A stretch of 64,000 bases of DNA from Microvirga ossetica (GCF_002741015.1 NZ_CP016617.1:62001-126000), one strand, 5' to 3'. Shown: positions 35,126 to 44,774, counted from the stretch's first letter. The notes: generated by a model not told the origin, from the sequence alone. Translations and numbers: made by a program.

Positions 35126-35450
35126 ATGTTGCACCTACCCGCCCGCTTCGCTGCGATCATTGTAGCGTTTGCCCCGCTCTTTCGCCATCGGACGTGGCGC
35201 CATGCCGAGATCCTACTCGTCGGGGCCATCCTGGCGCCCGGCAAGCGCACCGTGACCAGCCTCCTGCGCATCACCGGCCTCAGCTGCGCTCGCTGGAGTG
35301 GACGCGAGGCGGCCCGCCTGCTGCTGGGCCCGCTGATCCACGCCTTCGCCCCGACCGGTCCGGTGATCCTCGGCCCGGACGACACTATCGAGCGGCGCCG
35401 TGGCAAGCACATCGCGGCCCTCCCGCGTCTGCACGCTCGTACCCTCCAGG
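35126..35450 (+). pseudogene. IS701-family transposase, N-terminal remnant
   Basis: The frame reads FAPLFRHRTWRHAEILLVGA, APGKRTVTSLLRITGL, then ARLLLGPLIHAFAPTGPVIL and DDTIERRRGKHIAA. This is the start of the DDE_5 catalytic domain with its first Asp pair. A stretch normally present between RITGLSC and the LLLG segment is deleted. After about 35,450 the frame runs into unrelated DNA next to the IS481 element, so the C-terminal two thirds are gone. Confidence 0.75.
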
Positions 35451-35524
35451 AGGATTATTCCGAAATATTTGGTGCACTGCTGCACCAAAACTATCGGAAG
35501 CTCCCATACAGGACTGCGCAACGG

Positions 35525-36514
35525 CTAGCTGTCTGGATGCGAGACCTCCTTGGCGTGAGCGACGACGTGGAGGGCTTGGGCCAACGCGTATCGATCTGGC
35601 GGCTTGAAGCGCGCGTTGGCGAGGTTGGGCTCGGCGGCGAGGCGCCGGTGCACGACTTGCTCGGGTGAAGCCCCCTTGAGCACGCGCTGGCGTCGCCTGT
35701 TGTAGGCCTGGTTGAAGCCTTTGAGCAGCGTCTCGAGATCACGATGGCTATAGATCGTGATCCCCAGCACCTCGCGCTGCACCCGGCCGTTGAAGCGCTC
35801 CACAAGACCGTTGGTCTGCGGCGTGTAGGGTTTGGTCTTGCGATGCTCCACCTTCAGCTTGCGGCAGGCGTGTTCAAAGCCATCAGCCGTGAAGCAGGAT
35901 CCTCTGTCCGTCAGCACGTGGGTGACCTTGAAGGGGAACGCGCGGATCGCCTCTTTCAGGAAGGCGACCGCGCTTGTGGCCAGCTCATCGTCTTTGACCG
36001 CCAGGTGCACCCAGCGCGAGCAGCGGTCGATGGCGACATAGAGGAAGCGCTTGCGGCTCTCGCCATTGGCGGTTTCCAGCTTGGGCAAGTGCTTGATGTC
36101 GATGTGGACGAAGCCGAGATCATAATCCTTGAACGTGCCGCTCTCCCGCTTGCGCTGCTGCGCCGGGGGCAATCGTCCTAGCCCCTCAGCCTTGAGGATG
36201 CGGTAGACCGCATCGCGGTTCAGATGGGGCAGGAAGTGCGTGACCACGAAGGTCAGATCATCGAGCGGAAAGCCGGTGGCCTGGCGCAGGGCGCAGACAA
36301 TGGCCCGCTCTTCCTCAGTGGCTTTCCAGGGCAGCTTGTGCGGCCGGCTGCTGTGGTCCTGGCAGTCCTTGGCCCCGCGCTTGCGCCACTTGCGGACGGT
36401 CTCGGTGCTCACACTAAAGCGCTGGGCCAGCACGCCGGTGGGCTCGTGTGAGCGGGCAATCTCGCTCCGAATGGCCGGGGTGGTGCGGGCTTGCGGATGA
36501 ATGGAGTGCATCAC
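35525..36514 (-). CDS. IS481-family transposase
   Basis: A 329-residue transposase. An N-terminal double helix-turn-helix (SHEPTGVLAQRFSVSTETVR and LPHLNRDAVYRILKAEGLGR) precedes an rve core with FVHIDIKHLPKL (Asp), VLTDRGSCFTADGF (Asp) and TNGLVERFNGRVQRE (Glu). It ends with NRRRQRVLKGASPEQVV. The length and motifs are normal for IS481. The element's outer ends could not be fixed; the right side between 36,515 and about 36,640 is probably its terminus. Confidence 0.9.
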   Translation of the reverse strand: MMHSIHPQARTTPAIRSEIARSHEPTGVLAQRFSVSTETVRKWRKRGAKDCQDHSSRPHKLPWKATEEERAIVCALRQATGFPLDDLTFVVTHFLPHLNRDAVYRILKAEGLGRLPPAQQRKRESGTFKDYDLGFVHIDIKHLPKLETANGESRKRFLYVAIDRCSRWVHLAVKDDELATSAVAFLKEAIRAFPFKVTHVLTDRGSCFTADGFEHACRKLKVEHRKTKPYTPQTNGLVERFNGRVQREVLGITIYSHRDLETLLKGFNQAYNRRRQRVLKGASPEQVVHRRLAAEPNLANARFKPPDRYALAQALHVVAHAKEVSHPDS

Positions 36515-36940
36515 GTCCTCCTTCGATGAGGAGTTCGGCGCCGCAGGCCGTCAAAGCGCCAAGTATACTCCTCAATCGCCCAACGCACCCGGTCCCAACA
36601 ACGTTCCGCCACCAAACAATTAGCATGTGTCCGTCAGAGCTCATCTAGCACCTCCCACACCCCGTGAGGGTTAATCCTTCTTATCTTGATTTATAGCCGT
36701 TGGGGGAGAGCATTTGTCTCGTCGTTGAGCTAACTAGGAAAAATGATGGCTCTTGGCACGGGAAACATTGATCCAGGAGATTTCGAATCTCCTTTTAACA
36801 GAGCGGCAGGTGTCCTTCTGCTGCAAGCTACCCAGACTGGCAGGATAAAGCCGTAGAGGGGGCGAGGAGCAGGTCTTCCAAGGCTCTTGAGGTTCTTCTG
36901 GCTCATTGCGGTAGGACCTGAGAAAACCGTGAGCCAGAGC

Positions 36941-38365
36941 ATGACGTCAGATATGATACTTGATGGTACGCAGTCATCCTTGTCGCGAAAAAGAGGGCGA
37001 CAGGCGCTTAGATCAAATCGGCTTCAGCGCGGACGTAAGAGGCGTGCAGCGGGTGAGGAGGAGGGGCATACAGGCGCCTTCGAAGCGTCGTCATGGACGA
37101 CGCTACCATGGCCCGTTCTCATGTTCCTCACAGCAGTGGTCGTGCCATGGATTATCACGCTCGGCGATATACGTCTGTCCGCCTATCGCATCGTGCTGAT
37201 CGCCACTCTTGTTCCTTCTCTAGTCAAGTGGGTGTCAGGCAAGGCCGGCCCGATCAGGGCTACCGATCTCGCGCTCCTGATGTATTCGGTCTGGTCTGTG
37301 ATGAGCCTCTTCACCGTCCATGGTTGGCGGGCGGGACTTCAGCCCAGCGCAATTCTGTTCATTGAAACGACATCCGCGTATTTTCTCGCCCGCAGCTATA
37401 TCCGCAGTTTCGACGATTTTTACAACATGACACGATTTCTGTTTTGGATCGTTGTTTTCATCTTGCCATTTGCAATCGTCGAGGCATTCAGCGGGCAAAA
37501 TGTCCTTCTGAAGCTTTTCAGCTTAGTGCTGCCCTCAACCCCTTATATGCCTGCCGAACCACGCTGGGGATTGCGTCGTGTACAAGCCTTCGCTGAGCAT
37601 CCCATTCTGTTTGGCGTCTGCGTAGGCAGCATCTTTTCTCTCGTCCATCTCGTTCTAGGCTACGACAGATCTGTGATCCAACGCCTTATGATGTCGGGCA
37701 CTGTTGCGGCAACGGCATTCTTATCGTTATCCGCAGGGCCAATCGGCGCGGTAGCGGTGCAGGGCCTACTGATTACGTGGGATCGGATGTTTAGTCGCTA
37801 CAGGTGGCGCTGGAGGATTATTCTGAGCATCGTGCTCGTCGTTAACCTGGCTATTGCAGCGATCCCCAATCAATCCCTGATTATGTTCTATATCAAGCAC
37901 TTAACATTTGACGAGTTTACAGCTTACTTCCGGGTTCTCATCTGGCAATACGCATCGCAATCAGCTCTGAATCATCCCTTCTTCGGAGTTGGTCTGGGCG
38001 AGTGGGCGCGACCTTACTGGATGCCCGAGAGTATCGATATGTTCTGGCTAATTCACGCAGTGCGCTATGGCATTCCCGCAGCCCTTCTCATGCTGCTCGC
38101 CTTCACATTGGCATTCTACTCCGTGTCCTCTAAGAAAAACCTAAATGACCGGCTCGCCAGTTGCCGCGCCGCCTATCTGCTCTGCATGGCGGGCTTCTTT
38201 ATTGCCGGATGGGCCGTTCACTACTGGAATGCTAGCTACGTCTGGTTCCTTTTCCTGCTGGGCAGCGGCCTTTGGCTGTTAGACGTAGAAGAGCCTTCCT
38301 CTGCGATGGACGGAGATCCGCGAAGCTGCCCCCGGCGAGGCTCACGCACAATGCTCCGGAGTTGA
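36941..38365 (+). CDS. Wzy-like polysaccharide polymerase (O-antigen ligase superfamily)
   Basis: The protein has 474 residues from the ATG at 36,941; a longer frame begins with a TTG and has no ribosome site. After a basic N-terminal region (RKRGRQALRSNRLQRGRKRR) it has roughly ten to eleven membrane segments, for example PWPVLMFLTAVVVPWIITLG, YRIVLIATLVPSLVKW and FLFWIVVFILPFAIVEAF. The large loop holds FRVLIWQYASQSALNHPFFG-VGLGEW, the signature of Wzy/WaaL-type proteins. Such enzymes join lipid-linked repeat units at the periplasmic face. It is flanked by IS elements on both sides, so its promoter is unclear. Polymerase is preferred over ligase because of the EPS context. Confidence 0.8.
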   Translation: MTSDMILDGTQSSLSRKRGRQALRSNRLQRGRKRRAAGEEEGHTGAFEASSWTTLPWPVLMFLTAVVVPWIITLGDIRLSAYRIVLIATLVPSLVKWVSGKAGPIRATDLALLMYSVWSVMSLFTVHGWRAGLQPSAILFIETTSAYFLARSYIRSFDDFYNMTRFLFWIVVFILPFAIVEAFSGQNVLLKLFSLVLPSTPYMPAEPRWGLRRVQAFAEHPILFGVCVGSIFSLVHLVLGYDRSVIQRLMMSGTVAATAFLSLSAGPIGAVAVQGLLITWDRMFSRYRWRWRIILSIVLVVNLAIAAIPNQSLIMFYIKHLTFDEFTAYFRVLIWQYASQSALNHPFFGVGLGEWARPYWMPESIDMFWLIHAVRYGIPAALLMLLAFTLAFYSVSSKKNLNDRLASCRAAYLLCMAGFFIAGWAVHYWNASYVWFLFLLGSGLWLLDVEEPSSAMDGDPRSCPRRGSRTMLRS

Positions 38366-38374
38366 ACCGCTGTG

Positions 38375-38803
38375 TTAGCCGGTCTCAAGCAGACGTTCGT
38401 AGTCCTTGGCGAGCCGCCGACTGGTGGTGAGCCAGACGATCAGTCGTTCAACAATCCATCTTCGCGCGAGCACCTGAAAGCCACTTGATCTCGTCGGCGG
38501 CTCCGCGTCGACCCGCATCCAGACGCCGCCGATCCACCAGTGTCGCGGGATGGACAGCTTCCGGCCGAGGGCTCGGCGCAGCCAATCCTCGGGCCACGAT
38601 AAGCGGTATCGGCCCACATTCGCTCGATCGCCGGAAAGAGATGCTACAGGCCTGACAATACAAGCTCGACCCCCTGCACGGTCGTGGATGTCAGCCGGAT
38701 AGACTTTGGTCTTCAGCAGCGTGCCTTGCGTATCTCCGAGCAGATGGCGCTTGCAACACTTGATCGTCGTGCTGCCCTTATAGCCGCGCGGTCCGTCCAT
38801 CAA
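38375..38803 (-). pseudogene. IS5-family transposase remnant
   Basis: The minus strand encodes MDGPRGYKGSTTIKCCKRHL, LGDTQGTLLKTKVYPADIHD, then degraded sequence, and finally FQVLARRWIVERLIVWLTTS and RRLAKDYERLLETG. These are the second and third catalytic blocks of an IS427-type IS5 transposase. The middle is frameshifted and the N-terminus is missing. Its upstream edge is fused to an IS630 scrap. Confidence 0.75.
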
Positions 38804-38880
38804 GCGCTTGGTATGCCAGTGCTCGCGCGCCTGCCGCACGTCGGAGTGTTCTTGTCCGCTGGCCCGCAGCGTTTTTTCTA
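38804..38880 (-). pseudogene. IS630 transposase scrap
   Basis: The minus strand reads approximately RASGQEHSDVRQAREHWHTK, the linker of the IS630 transposase type seen next door on the other strand. It is cut by the IS5 remnant on one side and by the TA-flanked IS630 on the other. Confidence 0.6.
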
Positions 38881-38970
38881 GAGCATCGGCGGTTCTGAAT
38901 GAATCGGAGGCTATGCGGCGTGACGGCTTTGTGATTCCCTTATCTCGGCCCTCTTTAGAGGAGATGAGCG

Positions 38971-39943
38971 ATGACCAAGTCCTACTCGCTGGATCTGCGG
39001 CAACGGGTGGTGCGCTTTGTTGAGGCGGGGCATTCCTGCCATGAGGCCGCCCGCCATTTTGAGGTGTCGGTCGCGTTTGTGGTGCGGCTCATGGCGGCGT
39101 ATCGGGCCACCGGCAGCCTGGCGCCCAAACCAGAGGGCGGCTGGCGCTACTCCAAGCTCGACCCGCATCGCGACTTCCTGATCCGTCGCGTGGCCGAGAG
39201 GAACGACATTACCATGCCCCAGCTCGCGGCCGAACTGCTGGCCTTGGGCACCAAGATCACGCCGGCTTCCATCGCGCGCTGGTTCATCCGCCACGGCTAT
39301 AGCGTCAAAAAAAACTTTGCGGGCCAGCGATCCTTCGACAAGCTCAGGATGAGGAAGGACGCTCCGACGTGCGCCAAGCCCGCGAGCATTGGCACACGAA
39401 ACGCCAGCCGCGCATGCGCCAGGAGCCGCACCGGCTCGTGTTTCTCGATGAGACCGGCACCTCCACCAAGATGACGCGCTTGCGTGGCCGCTGTCTGAAA
39501 GGGCAGCGCCTGTATGCAAGGGCGCCATTCGGCCACTGGCTGACCCAGACCTTTGTGGCTGGGCTCCGTTGCTATGGTCTGACGGCGCCTTGGGTGATCG
39601 ATGGGCCGATGACCCGTCAGATCTTTGAGACTTATGTGGAGACCCAGCTTGCTCCGACGCTGTCCAAGGGCGACGTGGTGATCCTCGACAACCTGCCGGC
39701 GCACAAGAGTGAGAAAGCCGCGCAGTGTCTGAAGCAATGCGGCGCCTGGTTCCTGTTCCTGCCCCGTACAGTCCGGATTTTAACCCAATTGAGCAACTCT
39801 TCGCTAAGATCAAGGCGCACCTGCGCAAAGCCGAAGCCCGCACCTTTGACGCGCTCTGGCGAGCCATTGGGACTATCTGCGATCTGGTCGAGGCTGAGGA
39901 ATGCCGCAACTATTTCACTGCCGCAGGTTATGGATTCGTCTGA
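38971..39943 (+). pseudogene. IS630-family transposase with two frameshifts
   Basis: Three frames together give a complete transposase. The first has the helix-turn-helix (HSCHEAARHFEVSVAFVVRL, then ITPASIARWFIRHG) up to KKNFAG. There a foreign 24-bp repeat (39,331-39,354) breaks the frame. The second has REHWHTKRQPRMRQEPHRLV, FLDETGTSTKMTRLRG, GHWLTQTFVAGLRCYGLTAP and [19 protein letters not shown]. The third, after a shift near 39,765, has [20 protein letters not shown] and the C-terminus. Catalytic Asp, Asp and Glu are all readable but never in one frame, so the gene is dead unless frameshifted. Confidence 0.9.
39331..39354. repeat. Dispersed alphaproteobacterial repeat inside the IS630 gene
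   Basis: The stretch TCCTTCGACAAGCTCAGGAT followed by GAGG replaces a few bases of the transposase gene. On the opposite strand it translates to the LSLSKD string, known from a repeat common between genes of sphingomonads, caulobacters and rhizobia. Its identity as that repeat is from memory of the motif. Confidence 0.6.
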
Positions 39944-39955
39944 ACAGCCGATGCT

Positions 39956-40485
39956 CTAGGACAGCGAAGTTAACTGACAGGCCTGCTGTTCGAGAGCCGC
40001 CAGGTAGGCGGCAGGATCGTGGCGAAAGCGGGTGCGCAGCGTCCGCGCGCGGCGGCCTCTTTCCAGACTCTGGCGCAAGCTCCTCCAGTGCTCCCGGTTC
40101 GCGGCGCCGAGATCCCGTGCCGTGGGCGCGTGCACGCGGGTCGCGGTGGCGGCGAGCAGCCGGACCGAGCCGCGCAGAACCGCACCGGGGGCTGCCGTCT
40201 TGCGGCCGGTCGCACGCCGCTCGTGATAGCGCTGGGAGCCGAACAGCTGTTCAAGATCGTTGTTGGTGCGCGGTAGGTCCGGCACCGCATAGGTGTGGAA
40301 CAACCCAGGGCGATAGCTGCGCGCGACCTTCTGGACATGATCGATCGCACCGGCCAGCGTCCCGGCCGCGCTTCGATAGCGCTGCATCGCACCCAGCACC
40401 CCGTTCACCCGCCGCCGCACCATCGCGGCGCTCTCCTCGTGCGGGTTGCCAAGCCAACAGCCTCTTACTCCAGTTTCGTGAGTAG
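39956..40485 (-). pseudogene. Transposase-like protein, C-terminal fragment (family not assigned)
   Basis: The frame encodes about 175 residues: RRVNGVLGAMQRYRSAAGTL, AIDHVQKVARSYRPGLF, then PDLPRTNNDLEQLFGSQRYH and ERRATGRKTAAPGAVLRGSV. The T-N-N-D-L-E-x-x-F-G segment is found at the end of transposases and contains the likely catalytic Glu. Upstream of about 40,485 the frame continues to 40,540 without resemblance. The N-terminal half is missing. I recognise the type as transposase-related but cannot name the family with confidence. Confidence 0.55.
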
Positions 40486-40540
40486 GAGAGCAACATCGGT
40501 GCTGGTCGGAGGACGCTCTCTTGTACTGAACATCGGGCAC

Positions 40541-40840
40541 CTACCAGCAGGCACCGGCGCAAATGGCCCGGCTGCATGGCTCAGGCTGCTTCACAGTAGA
40601 TAGTAAGTGCCGTGTATACCCTTTTCGAGGTACTATACCAGCGAGTAGCACGACATGCTACCGCGGAATAGATAAAGAAATTTATTTAACGGTTCTTTGC
40701 CTTTGGCCGTTTCTGCTCCAAGTTCTGAACGTGGATAACAAATTTGATTCGGGCGTCTCTTGCTGCGTAAAGTTTTGGCTTTACCGTAAATAAAGCGGTT
40801 AACTCTTTTCGCGTTCCTGAAATCCATTTGGAGAGCGCAA
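40541..40840. other. AT-rich leader upstream of the priming glycosyltransferase
   Basis: About 300 bases with AT-rich stretches (for example around 40,655-40,690 and 40,760-40,800). It probably holds the promoter of the exoY-like gene. TTGGAGAGCG just before the GTG start is the ribosome site. No further gene is apparent. Confidence 0.45.
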
Positions 40841-41608
40841 GTGCACAACGAACAAGGCTCACGCTCTATATCGTACCCTAATGATTGGCCGAAGGGCACC
40901 TATATCGGGTATCTTAGTTCGAGCCGTAGCAGGAGGTTGCATCCACATAGGGTCGATGTCACGACCGAAGACCTGATTCCAGGGCAACACCATGTAAATC
41001 CGAAGTTAAACTTGGCGTTAAAACGTTGTCTTGACGTTTCAGCGGCGTTCGTCTTGCTTGTTTTGCTTTCTCCGATCCTGCTTCTGATTGCGGCTGCCAT
41101 CAAAATCACTTCAACAGGACCAGTTTTGTTCCGGCAGCATCGCTATGGCCTGAACAAGCACAGGTTCGAAATCGTGAAGTTCCGCACGATGTATCTGAGC
41201 TCATGCGATCAGTCTGGTGTACGGCAGCCTTCCCAAGGGGATGGCAGGATAACACCTGTTGGGCGCATCTTGCGCAAGTCTAGTCTCGATGAGTTGCCCC
41301 AGCTGTTGAATGTATTGCGAGGAGATATGTCACTCGTTGGGCCACGCCCCCATGTTCCTGGGATGCTCGCAGGGGGCGTGCTGTACGAGGAGCTCGTGCC
41401 GGGCTACTTCGAGCGCCTTCGGGTGCTACCTGGAATCACAGGGCTCGCCCAGGTCAATGGGTTACGTGGCGGCACAGATAACCCGGCTGCTGCTGAAGCA
41501 CGTATCGCTGCAGACCTCGAATATATAGATCACTGGTCGCTGCTGCTAGATCTTAAGATTCTCATCAAAACAGTCCAATGTGAGTTCCTATCGGGCAGTG
41601 GCTGCTAA
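40841..41608 (+). CDS. Sugar-1-phosphate transferase to undecaprenyl phosphate (ExoY/WbaP family)
   Basis: A 255-residue protein with a GTG start and GGAGAG seven bases upstream. After a basic N-terminal region there is one membrane helix (about residues 68-92, AAFVLLVLLSPILLLIAAAI). The bacterial sugar transferase domain follows: GPVLFRQHRYGLNKHRFEIV, KFRTM, ILRKSSLDELPQLLNVLRGD and MSLVGPRPHVPGM. These contain the conserved Asp-Glu pair used in catalysis. It moves a hexose-1-phosphate from its nucleotide sugar to the lipid carrier, starting each repeat unit at the inner membrane. The size matches the monotopic ExoY type rather than the longer WbaP type. Confidence 0.92.
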   Translation: MHNEQGSRSISYPNDWPKGTYIGYLSSSRSRRLHPHRVDVTTEDLIPGQHHVNPKLNLALKRCLDVSAAFVLLVLLSPILLLIAAAIKITSTGPVLFRQHRYGLNKHRFEIVKFRTMYLSSCDQSGVRQPSQGDGRITPVGRILRKSSLDELPQLLNVLRGDMSLVGPRPHVPGMLAGGVLYEELVPGYFERLRVLPGITGLAQVNGLRGGTDNPAAAEARIAADLEYIDHWSLLLDLKILIKTVQCEFLSGSGC

Positions 41609-42103
41609 TTGCACCGTTCAATAACGGCATTACTTACTCTCAGCGGTGTTGTGATAGCTAAGATCAACTACTAATCCAACCCGCCCTCAAGTCTGCTATG
41701 CGAATAGCTTTCCATAAAGCTCCCGATCATTTTCCGACTGGCATATTATGATAGAAGGTTCAACGATGCTTGAGCAATTGAAGCATCGGCGATTTATCCG
41801 TAATCGGCGCAATGTCTTTCGTCAACAGCGATGTACTTGCTGGAAAGAAAGCTTGGGGTTGCCCGGCACGAATTGGAGGAGGTGTAAGGCTGTAAGCCGC
41901 CTGCATTTAATGGGTAGCAACAACGATGTCAGCCACGGTACCGCAGCACCGGTATTTCACGCAAAAAATGAGCTTTCATTAGAAATGCCGGTGGCCTCGT
42001 GGTGAGACAAACCAATAGTCCGACGAAGGGGTAAGCCGAATGAACACTTTAACCGACGCACGAGCGAGTTAGCTTGAGATCGAATGAATATTGGGTGGGA
42101 AGA
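41609..42103. other. Intergenic region before the nucleotide-sugar operon
   Basis: About 495 bases. An 85-codon open frame (41,748-42,005) is present but is Arg/Cys-rich with no family likeness, and I do not call it. The region probably contains the operon promoter; GGGTGGGAAGA immediately before 42,104 is the ribosome site. Confidence 0.45.
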
Positions 42104-42610
42104 ATGCCCGTCAATAATGTTACAACGAGCGATGGTGTTGTCATCTCTCATCCGGATCTTGTAAATCTCTATGGATGCAGCATAGGCTCCGGTACAAGAA
42201 TAGGCCCCTTTGTTGAAATCCAGAAGAACAGCAAAATCGGGGCGCGCTGCAAAATCTCCTCTCATTCCTTCATTTGTGAAGGTGTCACCATCGAAGATGA
42301 AGTTATGATTGCGCATGGAGTCATGTTCACGAACGACATTTACCCGCGGGCCGTAAATAGTGCCGGAGAAATGCAGTCCGATCATGATTGGGAACTCATA
42401 CCAACTCTCGTGAGACAGGGAGCCTCCATAGGATCGAATGTGACAATCCGCTGCGGCGTGACAATTGGGCGACACTCAATCGTCGGATGCGGCGCCGTAG
42501 TTACGCGTGACGTGCCCGATTACGCCGTCGTAGCCGGTGTACCCGCTCGCGTCATCGCCGATGTACGCGGTTCAACCGACCCGAAGCCCGAAAAGTTGAC
42601 AAGGATTTAG
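42104..42610 (+). CDS. WbpD-like N-acetyltransferase (left-handed beta-helix)
   Basis: A 168-residue protein started at 42,104 after GGGTGGGAAGA; an in-frame TTG lies 30 bases earlier. Hexapeptide repeats run through the chain: GCSIGSGTRIGPFVEIQKNS, KIGARCKISSHSFICEGVTI, EDEVMIAHGVMFTND and ASIGSNVTIRCGVTIGRHSI. It closes VVAGVPARVI. The motif ahead of FTND and the pattern of ISSHSFICEGV match WbpD/WlbB enzymes, which acetylate the 3-amino group of UDP-2-acetamido-3-amino-glucuronate. The next two genes encode the other two enzymes of that path, which supports the assignment. The start of the next gene follows two bases after the stop. Confidence 0.85.
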   Translation: MPVNNVTTSDGVVISHPDLVNLYGCSIGSGTRIGPFVEIQKNSKIGARCKISSHSFICEGVTIEDEVMIAHGVMFTNDIYPRAVNSAGEMQSDHDWELIPTLVRQGASIGSNVTIRCGVTIGRHSIVGCGAVVTRDVPDYAVVAGVPARVIADVRGSTDPKPEKLTRI

Positions 42611-42612
42611 AG

Positions 42613-43662
42613 ATGATTGGGATCGGCGTTATCGGATATGGATATTGGGGCCCGAACCTCGCGCGCTGTGCGACAGAAGCGGAAGGATGCTACCTCGCAT
42701 CAATTGCAGATTTTTCACCGGCGGCTAGAAAGCGCGCGCTGTCACGCTACCCTTCTGTGGCCATCGAAGAGAGTTGGGCCGCGCTGATCGTAGATCGAAG
42801 AGTTGATGCGGTCATCGTCGCGACACCGACCCACTCTCATTTCGACATTGCCCTTGCGGCGTTGCAGGCCGGCAAGCATGTGCTCATCGAGAAACCGATG
42901 ACCTCCTCATCGCATGAAGCACGTATCCTGATCGAAGAAGCAGACAGGCGTGGCCTCGTTCTAATGGTCGATCACACATTCGTCTATACGGGTGCCGTGC
43001 GGAAGATAAGGGAACTGATCACGAGCGGCCAAGTCGGCGATGTCTACTACTACGACTCGACACGCATCAATCTCGGCCTCTTCCAATCCGATGTGAACGT
43101 GATCTGGGACCTAGCTGTCCATGATCTCGCGATCCTCGATTACACGCTCGATGCGCGACCTGTTGCGGTCTCGGCCACAGGAGCTGGACACATTCACGGC
43201 AGCCCCGAGAACATGGCGCATATTACGCTCTACCTCGAGGGCGGAGCGACGGCACATCTCAACGTCAACTGGCTCGCCCCTGTAAAGATTCGCAGGACGC
43301 TTATAGGTGGTAGCCGTCGAATGATCGTTTACGACGATGTAGAGCCCAGCGAGAAGGTGAAGGTGTACGACCGTGGTGTGTATCACGGCTCAGAGGTAGA
43401 GGTCACCGGAAAGCCAGAAGAGATCCATAGTATGCTACTTAACTACCGCATGGGCGACATTTGGACGCCCCAGTTGCCTGTCAAGGAGGCGCTACTCACC
43501 GAGATAGAGTATTTCCTGCAATGCATCGAGAACAAAGAGATCAAGCCCATAACGGATGGCATGTCCGGGTTGCGAGTTGTTTCGATGCTTGAGGGTGCAA
43601 CGCAGTCCCTACGGCGTCGTGGTCATCCCGTGGAAAATCTAGCTCTGAAGGAAGCATCATGA
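42613..43662 (+). CDS. WbpB-like UDP-sugar 3-dehydrogenase (Gfo/Idh/MocA family)
   Basis: A 349-residue oxidoreductase. The N-terminal Rossmann fold has IGVIGYGYWGPNLARC (NAD-binding G-x-G-x-x-G). It is followed by VIVATPTHSHFDIALAALQA and HVLIEKPMTSSSHEA with the conserved E-K-P, then DLAVHDLAILDY with the catalytic His, and a C-terminal beta sheet. WbpB oxidises C3 of UDP-GlcNAcA with NAD and hands the keto sugar to WbpE. The neighbouring aminotransferase starts inside its stop codon (ATGA), so the two are translationally coupled. A more general inositol-like dehydrogenase is possible from sequence alone, but context favours this role. Confidence 0.87.
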   Translation: MIGIGVIGYGYWGPNLARCATEAEGCYLASIADFSPAARKRALSRYPSVAIEESWAALIVDRRVDAVIVATPTHSHFDIALAALQAGKHVLIEKPMTSSSHEARILIEEADRRGLVLMVDHTFVYTGAVRKIRELITSGQVGDVYYYDSTRINLGLFQSDVNVIWDLAVHDLAILDYTLDARPVAVSATGAGHIHGSPENMAHITLYLEGGATAHLNVNWLAPVKIRRTLIGGSRRMIVYDDVEPSEKVKVYDRGVYHGSEVEVTGKPEEIHSMLLNYRMGDIWTPQLPVKEALLTEIEYFLQCIENKEIKPITDGMSGLRVVSMLEGATQSLRRRGHPVENLALKEAS

Positions 43663-44774
43663 TCCCTTTTCTTGATATTAAGGCTCAATACCAAACAGTG
43701 CAGGGTCCACTCGAACGCGCTGTCCTCGACGTTTTGAGAAGCGGCGATTATGTGCTTGGCGATCCAGTCAGGACGTTTGAACGGGACTTCGCTGCGTATT
43801 GCGGCGCTGGCGAGGCCGTTGCGCTCAATACCGGAACTTCAGCACTTCATCTGGCGCTCTTAGCGGCTGGGGTTGGCCCGGGCGACGAGGTAATTACAGT
43901 ACCGCTGACATTCGTCGCCACTGCCGCTGCCATTGTTTTTACTGGAGCAACTCCGGTCTTTGTAGATGTCGATCCGAAGACATTCACAATGGATCCAGAG
44001 GCCTTTGAGGCCGCGATCACACCACAGACCCGTGCAGTGCTGCCGGTCCATCTGCACGGACGCTTGGCAGACATGGAAGCGATCTGCGCTATTGCCAATC
44101 GCCATGGCATCATGATTATCGAGGACGCGGCTCAGGCGCATGGTGCGGAGCGGGATGGCCGGAGGGCGGGCACCTTCGGGACTATGGGATGTTTCAGCTT
44201 CTATCCAGGCAAGAACCTAGGGGCGTGCGGGGAGGGCGGCGCCGTTGTCACGAGCGACTCGGAGATTGCCGCGTTACTTCGCTGCCTCCGTGACTGGGGG
44301 CAGCAGGGCAAATACAACCACATCCTGCGCGGCTTCAACTACCGTATGGACACGCTGCAGGCTGCGGTTCTGGGAGTTAAGCTTCAATTCTTGCCGGCGT
44401 GGACGGAGGCTAGGCAAAGGATTGCAGCGTCGTACGAGAGCTTGTTGGTGGAAACCGGCGTGGAAAGACCCGGTCTGTGCGGGCGGGATCACGTTTATCA
44501 TGTCTACTCGGTCTGCGTCGAAGGGCGCGACAAAATCCGCGAGATCCTCAATGCTTCCGGCGTCGCGACGGGCATCCATTACCCGAGGCCGGTTCATATG
44601 CAGCCTGCCTACGCATCGATATCAACGACCCCTGGCGGGTTTCCCGTATCCGAGCGCTTAGCCGAGCGATTCCTCTCGCTCCCGATCTATCCTGAGATGA
44701 CGCAGCAGCAAGTGATTGATGTTGCTGATGCACTCTCTCGTGCTACCGAAGGCCGCATCGTCGAGGCAGCCTGA
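43659..44774 (+). CDS. WbpE-like PLP aminotransferase (DegT/DnrJ/EryC1 family)
   Basis: A 371-residue protein of PLP fold type I. The motifs are LNTGTSALHLALLAAGVGPG, VDVDPKTFTMDP, IEDAAQAHGAERDGR and FSFYPGKNLGACGEGGAVVT, in which Lys185 is the PLP-binding lysine. It would aminate the 3-keto uronic acid made by the WbpB-like enzyme, using glutamate. It overlaps the previous gene by four bases. The order here is acetyltransferase, dehydrogenase, aminotransferase. The family assignment is firm; the substrate is inferred from neighbours. Confidence 0.88.
   Translation: MIPFLDIKAQYQTVQGPLERAVLDVLRSGDYVLGDPVRTFERDFAAYCGAGEAVALNTGTSALHLALLAAGVGPGDEVITVPLTFVATAAAIVFTGATPVFVDVDPKTFTMDPEAFEAAITPQTRAVLPVHLHGRLADMEAICAIANRHGIMIIEDAAQAHGAERDGRRAGTFGTMGCFSFYPGKNLGACGEGGAVVTSDSEIAALLRCLRDWGQQGKYNHILRGFNYRMDTLQAAVLGVKLQFLPAWTEARQRIAASYESLLVETGVERPGLCGRDHVYHVYSVCVEGRDKIREILNASGVATGIHYPRPVHMQPAYASISTTPGGFPVSERLAERFLSLPIYPEMTQQQVIDVADALSRATEGRIVEAA

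Larger units (their letters stand above)
38881..39956 (+). mobile_element. IS630-family element, degenerate
   Basis: The element is 1,076 bp between TA dinucleotides (38,879-38,880 and 39,957-39,958). Inverted repeats start GAGCATCGGCGGTTC on the left and, inverted on the right, GAGCATCGGCTGTTC. Confidence 0.88.

Noticed and set aside
41748..42005. An 85-codon frame in the sugar-operon leader
   Set aside because: No family likeness, odd composition (Arg, Cys, Trp-rich) and no ribosome site.
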